Source: Pyrinomonas methylaliphatogenes
GTDB lineage: Bacteria > Acidobacteriota > Blastocatellia > Pyrinomonadales > Pyrinomonadaceae
Length of the DNA: 64,000 nt
Assembly (NCBI RefSeq): GCF_000820845.2
Contig: NZ_CBXV010000004.1
Coordinates: 310,001-374,000 of the forward strand
Direction of reading: 5' to 3'
Part shown: positions 60,409 to 64,000 of the stretch, in pieces
Layout: each line of letters begins with the position of its first letter
How positions within the stretch are numbered: position 1 is the stretch's first letter
Notes under the pieces: model-generated
The model's database searches: none
What the model was told of the DNA's origin: nothing
The model's input: the letters and a program-made list of their open reading frames with translations, nothing else
Position numbers and translations under genes: made by a program

Positions 60409-62568
60409 TCACCTTGATCCTCCCTGTGTGCCCATAAAGACTCGATCGAAAAAGGCGGCGGTTGCCTTATCAACCTTCAGCCAGTTCGCGTAGCGCATGA
60501 AATGGTGCGTGTCGTCTGGTATCACGAGTTCTTCACACTTCACCCCCGCTTTCTCTAAACGACGGATGAGATCGACGGTTTGACTGAAACGCACGTTGCG
60601 ATCGTCATCGCCGTGGATCAAAAGCACAGGAGAGCGCCACGTCGCTACGGACGAGACGGGCGATGAAGCCCACGCGACCCGGAGCGCTTCGTCGAGGTCC
60701 GGAGCTTTCTCCACACGCGGCTCAAGCAACGGACGCGCCCGCTCGCCGGTCCAGTCGTGCACGCCGTGAATGTCCACGCCAGCGGCAAAGAGACTCGAAT
60801 CGCGCGCTAGCGCCAGCGCCGTCAAGTAGCCGCCGTAGCTGCCGCCGTAGATCCCGATCCGTCGCGGATCAACCTCGGGCAAAGAGCGAAGATACTCGCC
60901 TGCCGCCTTGATGTCTTGATATTCGGACGCGCCGCGCGATCCGGCCCGCGGTGGATTGTGAAACTCATAGCCGTAGCCGATTCCCAATCGGTAGTTGACT
61001 GAAAGGACGATGTAACCTCGACTGGCCAGATACTGGTTGAGCGCATAGGCGTTGGCATAATAGTCCGAATAGTGCCAACCCAAGAGCATTTGGCGCGGCG
61101 GCCCGCCGTGAACGTAGACGATTGCCGGGCGGCGTCCGCTCACACCCTCCTTCATGAAGAGCTGCGCATGAATCTCCAGCCCGTCGGGCGCGCGATAGAC
61201 GATCTTCTTCGGGGTGACGAGTTGCTTTGCGGGAAAGTCTTGCGGGAGGCGATCCTCCGCAAGCAATCGAGCAGACCCGCCGTTGAAGGGCATCACTGCC
61301 GGAAGCGGCGGGCGCTGCGCCGTCGCGCTGATGAGGGCGATCGTCTGCATGTCACCTGTCACCACGGGCGACCACTCCAGCCCTGTTCCGGGCGTTAGAA
61401 CTTCCGGCGCGGCGCGATCGACGGGGACGCGCACGATGTGGCGACGGTCAATGTCATCCGGATCTGGCCCGGTGTTAGCGGCGAAGACCAGAAAACGTTT
61501 GTCCGGTGTGAGCGAGATATGTTCGGCCATGTAGCGGCCCGGCGTCAGGAGCAGTGGCTCGCCGCCCGCTTCCGGGATCGAATAAAGGTGGGGCCAGCCG
61601 TCCATGTAGGAGAGAAAGATGATCCTTCCACCGGCAGCCCAGTGAAGATTGGGGCCGCCATCAGTCGTCGGAAAGGAGCCGCGCAGAGCGTTCGGGCTTT
61701 CCCAAAGCAGCCGCGCTTCGCCTGTGATCACATCCGCCGTCCAGATGGCCCACCTGTTCGGTCGCTGTTCGAGGATGGGTTCGGGCGGACCACCCGTGCC
61801 GGGACGACGGATGAAGGCGATCCTCTTCCCGTCGGGGGACCACCGCGGATGAGTGTCGCGCGAGGTCGAAGGCGCGATCCAAAGGATCGGCGTGCGCTCA
61901 TCAGTGTAGATGCCGATGAAGGAATGATCGCCGCGGTTCGAAACGAAGGCCAAGCGATCGCCATCAGGCGACCACACGGGAGAGCCGTTGTCGCCGCGTG
62001 CGGTGAAAAGCTTACGCGCCGGAGCCGACCCGTCGATCGGCACGACCCAGATCGCGCGGTCGCGCACGAAAGCGACTTGATCTCCGCGCGGCGAGATGAC
62101 CGGTTCGTCTCCTTCGGCTAGCATCTTCGGCTCACCGCCCGCAAACGGCACGCTCCAGATGGCGACTTTGGGCGGGACGGGGCTGGAGGTCGGATTGACC
62201 GGCAGTGAATCGTCCCAGTTCGCGCCGTGATCCCCGCCGCGCACATAGACGACCCAGCGCCCGTCGGGCGAGATCGATAGGCTCGAAATCTCTTGCCCAT
62301 CATCCGTCTCATAATTGGTCAGCTTGCGTGCGCGCCAATCGGGTGCCTCCGCCACCCAAACGTTGCGCCGCCCTTGCTCGTTGAAAGCCCACGCTATGCG
62401 CGCTCCGGTCGATGAGGCGACGAGTTCATTGGGGAATGGATAACTGCGCACCTGTTCGAGCGAGAATATTGCTGTCGATCCGATCTGCGCGATCGCCGGG
62501 ATGGGCGCTTGAACTGCGATGAGCAAGGCGATGGCGAATAAAGAGAGGCCGCTATCCCTCTCTCTCAT
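60409..62568 (-). CDS. S9 family peptidase (prolyl oligopeptidase/acylaminoacyl-peptidase type), exported
   Basis: A 719-aa serine peptidase. A signal peptide (SLFAIALLIAVQAPIPAIAQ) is followed by a beta-propeller of PD40/WD40-like repeats such as SPDGRWVVYVRG, SPDGDRLAFVSNR and SPDGKRIAFIRR (residues about 30-430). The C-terminal alpha/beta-hydrolase has GGSYGGYLTAL with Ser near 576, HGDDDRNV with Asp near 655 and DDTHHFM with His near 687. GGAGGA precedes the ATG (on the - strand). It is not related to the polysaccharide locus; it degrades peptides in the periplasm or outside. Its promoter must lie in 62569-62915. Confidence 0.93.
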   Translation of the reverse strand: MRERDSGLSLFAIALLIAVQAPIPAIAQIGSTAIFSLEQVRSYPFPNELVASSTGARIAWAFNEQGRRNVWVAEAPDWRARKLTNYETDDGQEISSLSISPDGRWVVYVRGGDHGANWDDSLPVNPTSSPVPPKVAIWSVPFAGGEPKMLAEGDEPVISPRGDQVAFVRDRAIWVVPIDGSAPARKLFTARGDNGSPVWSPDGDRLAFVSNRGDHSFIGIYTDERTPILWIAPSTSRDTHPRWSPDGKRIAFIRRPGTGGPPEPILEQRPNRWAIWTADVITGEARLLWESPNALRGSFPTTDGGPNLHWAAGGRIIFLSYMDGWPHLYSIPEAGGEPLLLTPGRYMAEHISLTPDKRFLVFAANTGPDPDDIDRRHIVRVPVDRAAPEVLTPGTGLEWSPVVTGDMQTIALISATAQRPPLPAVMPFNGGSARLLAEDRLPQDFPAKQLVTPKKIVYRAPDGLEIHAQLFMKEGVSGRRPAIVYVHGGPPRQMLLGWHYSDYYANAYALNQYLASRGYIVLSVNYRLGIGYGYEFHNPPRAGSRGASEYQDIKAAGEYLRSLPEVDPRRIGIYGGSYGGYLTALALARDSSLFAAGVDIHGVHDWTGERARPLLEPRVEKAPDLDEALRVAWASSPVSSVATWRSPVLLIHGDDDRNVRFSQTVDLIRRLEKAGVKCEELVIPDDTHHFMRYANWLKVDKATAAFFDRVFMGTQGGSR

Positions 62569-62690
62569 ATCGCTTCCTCCGTCGTTTCAGCGTGATGAGA
62601 CAGCCTTGGGCTAAAGCATAAATCCATTCGCCTTCTCCATCAATGGACGCCGATAGAGCCCTCGGAGATATGAAGAGAGTAAGCCGAACC

Positions 62691-62788
62691 ATTATCTCGC
62701 CTTCAATGGACGCTGAAGAACAGTGCTCAAGGGCGAAGGAGAAACGCCCAACATTAAATTATCTCGCCTTCAATGGACGCTGAAGAAC
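62691..62788 (+). repeat. Exact 31-bp direct repeat pair with 36-bp spacer, plus one degenerate copy
   Basis: Copies 62691-62721 and 62758-62788 are identical (core CTTCAATGGACGCTGAAGAA). A degenerate copy with CAATGGACGC lies at about 62627-62656. The unit contains the imperfect hairpin CTTCA-ATGGACGC-TGAAG. Repeat and spacer sizes resemble a CRISPR, but only two good copies exist and no cas gene is in the window. Confidence 0.85.
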
Positions 62789-62843
62789 CTCGTCCTCTCG
62801 ATTGGCGGCGCGGGGGGCGGTCCGATGGGTGGCTCGGGGGCTG

Positions 62844-62872
62844 TTGATTTTGACCGTGCGGTCAGCTAAACT
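62844..62872 (+). promoter_or_regulatory. paaA promoter with internal palindromic operator
   Basis: TTGATT (62844-62849) and TAAACT (62867-62872) are separated by exactly 17 bp, a good sigma-70 layout. The spacer holds the perfect palindrome TGACCG-TG-CGGTCA (62851-62864), the usual form of a TetR-type operator, placed where a repressor would block RNA polymerase. The paaA start is about 44 bp beyond the -10 box. The regulator is not in the window; a PaaR-like TetR protein is a plausible partner. Confidence 0.68.
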
Positions 62873-62915
62873 CGATTGTCGTAGTTGAATTTGAAGCTGT
62901 CTAAGGGGAGAGGCC

Positions 62916-63848
62916 ATGGTGACCGACAGCGCGTTGTTGGAGCGGATCAGGGCGGGGAAGCTGGTCGAGCGACCGGAACATGCCAATGAGCGGTATATCG
63001 AAGGCCTCAAACGGACGTTGATCGTCTCGGCTGACACTGAGCTGATCAGCGCGCCGGCCTATCTACGTGCGGCGCAGGATGCGCCGAACATCAACGCATA
63101 CATCTCGGCGCTGGGGATCATTCAAGACGAACTCGGGCACGCGCATATCGCCTACCGGTTGCTGCGCGACCTCGGAGTTGACACCGATGCGCTCGTTTAC
63201 GAAAGGCGCCCCGAAGAGTTCAAACACCCTTACGCCTTCGACGTTCCGCTCGAGTCATGGACCGAGTTGGTCGTCGCCAACGCTTTCTACGATCGCGCCG
63301 GCTTCGTGCTTTTGGGCGATGTTTTTCGTCATACGAGTTACGGGCCGTGGAAGAGGGCATTGGTCAAAGTGGATCGTGAGGAGAATTTCCATCTGCGTCA
63401 TGGCGAACGTTGGATGAGCATTCTGGCCCAAGATCCGGAACGGAAGGAAGAATTGCAGCGCGCGGTCGATTGGATGTTCGTCCTTACGCTCGAATGGTTC
63501 GGTTTGCCGGACCACCTCAAGCGGCATACGGAGCAGATCTCTTATGGCCTGAAGGGAAAGACCAACGATCAGTTGCGTCAGGAGTGGATGTCGACCACCG
63601 TGCCGTTCTGCGAGAGTTTGGGGTTGCGTGTCCCCGCCCATTATGATGATCGGACCGGTCAGTATGTGATCGATGTGCCGTTTCCGGCGGAATTCGATGC
63701 CGAGAGGAAGCGTTGGCTATTCGAGCGGGGGCCGATCACTTGGGAGCAAGTGTTGGAACGGTGGCGAAAGCGCGGTCCGGCGAACGGCGAATTGGTCGGC
63801 GCCATTCAGCGCGGGTATGCGCAATTGAGGCGCGCCATCGCCTCATGA
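62916..63848 (+). CDS. paaA: 1,2-phenylacetyl-CoA epoxidase subunit PaaA
   Basis: Catalytic di-iron subunit (310 aa) of the ring-epoxidising complex that starts aerobic phenylacetate degradation. The iron ligands are seen in IIQDELGHAHIAY (E..H) and VDREENFHLRHGE (E..H). TSYGPWKRALVKV and TNDQLRQEWMSTTVPFCESL match the family closely, and the length is normal. GGGGAGAGG precedes ATG 62916. The next gene, DUF59/PaaD-like, overlaps by about 4 bp if its first ATG is used. The remaining paa genes must continue to the right of the window. Confidence 0.93.
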   Translation: MVTDSALLERIRAGKLVERPEHANERYIEGLKRTLIVSADTELISAPAYLRAAQDAPNINAYISALGIIQDELGHAHIAYRLLRDLGVDTDALVYERRPEEFKHPYAFDVPLESWTELVVANAFYDRAGFVLLGDVFRHTSYGPWKRALVKVDREENFHLRHGERWMSILAQDPERKEELQRAVDWMFVLTLEWFGLPDHLKRHTEQISYGLKGKTNDQLRQEWMSTTVPFCESLGLRVPAHYDDRTGQYVIDVPFPAEFDAERKRWLFERGPITWEQVLERWRKRGPANGELVGAIQRGYAQLRRAIAS

Positions 63849-63874
63849 TCGCGGATGGATCGGAAGGTGACGGA

Positions 63875-64000
63875 ATGGCGGAAGAGAGGGGATTGACGGT
63901 CGAAGCCATCATCTCTGCGTTGAGTGAGGTTTACGATCCCGAATATCCGATCAGCATCGTGGATCTCGGCTTGATCCGCGGCGTGGAGATCGATGGTGGA
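63875..64000 (+). CDS. PaaD/DUF59 (MIP18) family protein, 3' end outside the window
   Basis: Only the first 42 codons are present: AEERGLTVEAIISALSEVYDPEYPISIVDLGLIRGVEI. DPEYPISIVDLGLI is the DUF59 signature found in PaaD (needed for epoxidase maturation) and in the iron-sulfur protein SufT. ATG 63875 follows GGAAGG at 8 bp; ATG 63845, in the same frame, overlaps the paaA stop and would add ten residues. Next to paaA, PaaD is the better guess, but SufT-like proteins cannot be excluded. Confidence 0.85.
   Translation, partial: MAEERGLTVEAIISALSEVYDPEYPISIVDLGLIRGVEIDGG

Larger units (their letters stand above)
62569..62915. other. 347-bp divergent intergenic region with repeats and a promoter
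   Basis: Contains no gene. Its left part has three copies (two exact, one degenerate) of a 31-bp word and its right part the paaA promoter. The S9 peptidase promoter is probably also here on the - strand, but I could not fix its boxes. Confidence 0.7.

Noticed and set aside
62691-62788. CRISPR array
   Set aside because: Only two exact repeats, no cas genes in the window, and the same geometry is seen for other unrelated repeat pairs. Kept as a repeat only.

Overview
The window is about 64 kb of a GC-rich bacterial chromosome (high fifties to about 60% GC by eye, rich in CGCG words). It is dominated by one very long, co-directional surface-polysaccharide locus on the + strand (position 1 to about 59.8 kb). 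No rRNA or tRNA gene was seen. Taxonomy is an inference: the gene content (PaaA epoxidase, S9 peptidase with a PD40 propeller, carbamoyltransferase/SxtJ/DUF5989/SGNH cassette) and base composition fit a thermophilic or soil Acidobacteriota (Blastocatellia-like), but nothing in the sequence proves it.

Layout. (1) 3-2949: neuB (5' end outside the window), neuC and neuA, the activation route for a nonulosonic (sialic-like) acid. (2) 3-26.4 kb: methyltransferases, a polysaccharide deacetylase, an asparagine-synthase amidotransferase, many GT2 and GT4 glycosyltransferases, a Wzt-type ABC ATPase with a C-terminal domain, an O-antigen polymerase/ligase-like membrane protein, a fused Gfo/Idh-SDR oxidoreductase and a CapK/PaaK-like adenylate-forming enzyme. 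(3) 26.4-29.8 kb: a GT39-type membrane glycosyltransferase gene split by an IS607-family element (serine recombinase TnpA plus TnpB). Removing 26970-28799 restores a continuous reading frame. (4) 30.4-36.5 kb: two membrane or small proteins, then a DegT aminotransferase, an initiating sugar-phosphate transferase and a membrane 4,6-dehydratase. (5) 36.5-43.8 kb: a sulfation module (sulfotransferase plus fused ATP sulfurylase/APS kinase), nucleotidyltransferases including an RfbF-type cytidylyltransferase, a GT2, a 2OG-Fe(II)-oxygenase-like protein and an SDR. (6) 43.8-54.9 kb: more glycosyltransferases, a NodB-type deacetylase, a sugar C-methyltransferase, an ArnT-like membrane protein, a DUF4910-type protein, and the carbamoyltransferase-SxtJ-DUF5989-SGNH hydrolase cassette. 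(7) 55-58.2 kb: three regulators (AraC type, LuxR/NarL type on the - strand, and a sigma-54 AAA+ activator), all lacking a normal phospho-acceptor receiver domain. (8) 58.2-59.8 kb: an NDP-sugar epimerase/dehydratase and an RmlC-type epimerase. (9) 60.4-64 kb: outside the locus, an S9 peptidase on the - strand and the start of a phenylacetyl-CoA epoxidase operon (paaA plus a DUF59/PaaD-like gene) behind a promoter with an internal palindrome.

Together the locus should make nucleotide sugars (CMP-nonulosonate, 4-amino-4,6-dideoxy sugar and CDP/dTDP-deoxysugars), start a repeat unit on a lipid carrier, extend it with about a dozen glycosyltransferases, and decorate it with sulfate, carbamoyl, methyl, amide and possibly acyl groups. 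No Wzx flippase or Wzm permease lies in the window.

The most distinctive sequence-level signals are the exact IS607 integration inside a Trp codon, a 269-bp block shared by two tandem GT2 genes, an 83-bp tandem duplication that changes the end of the aminotransferase, and a recurring pattern of unrelated 27-38-bp direct repeats with a 60-71-bp period.
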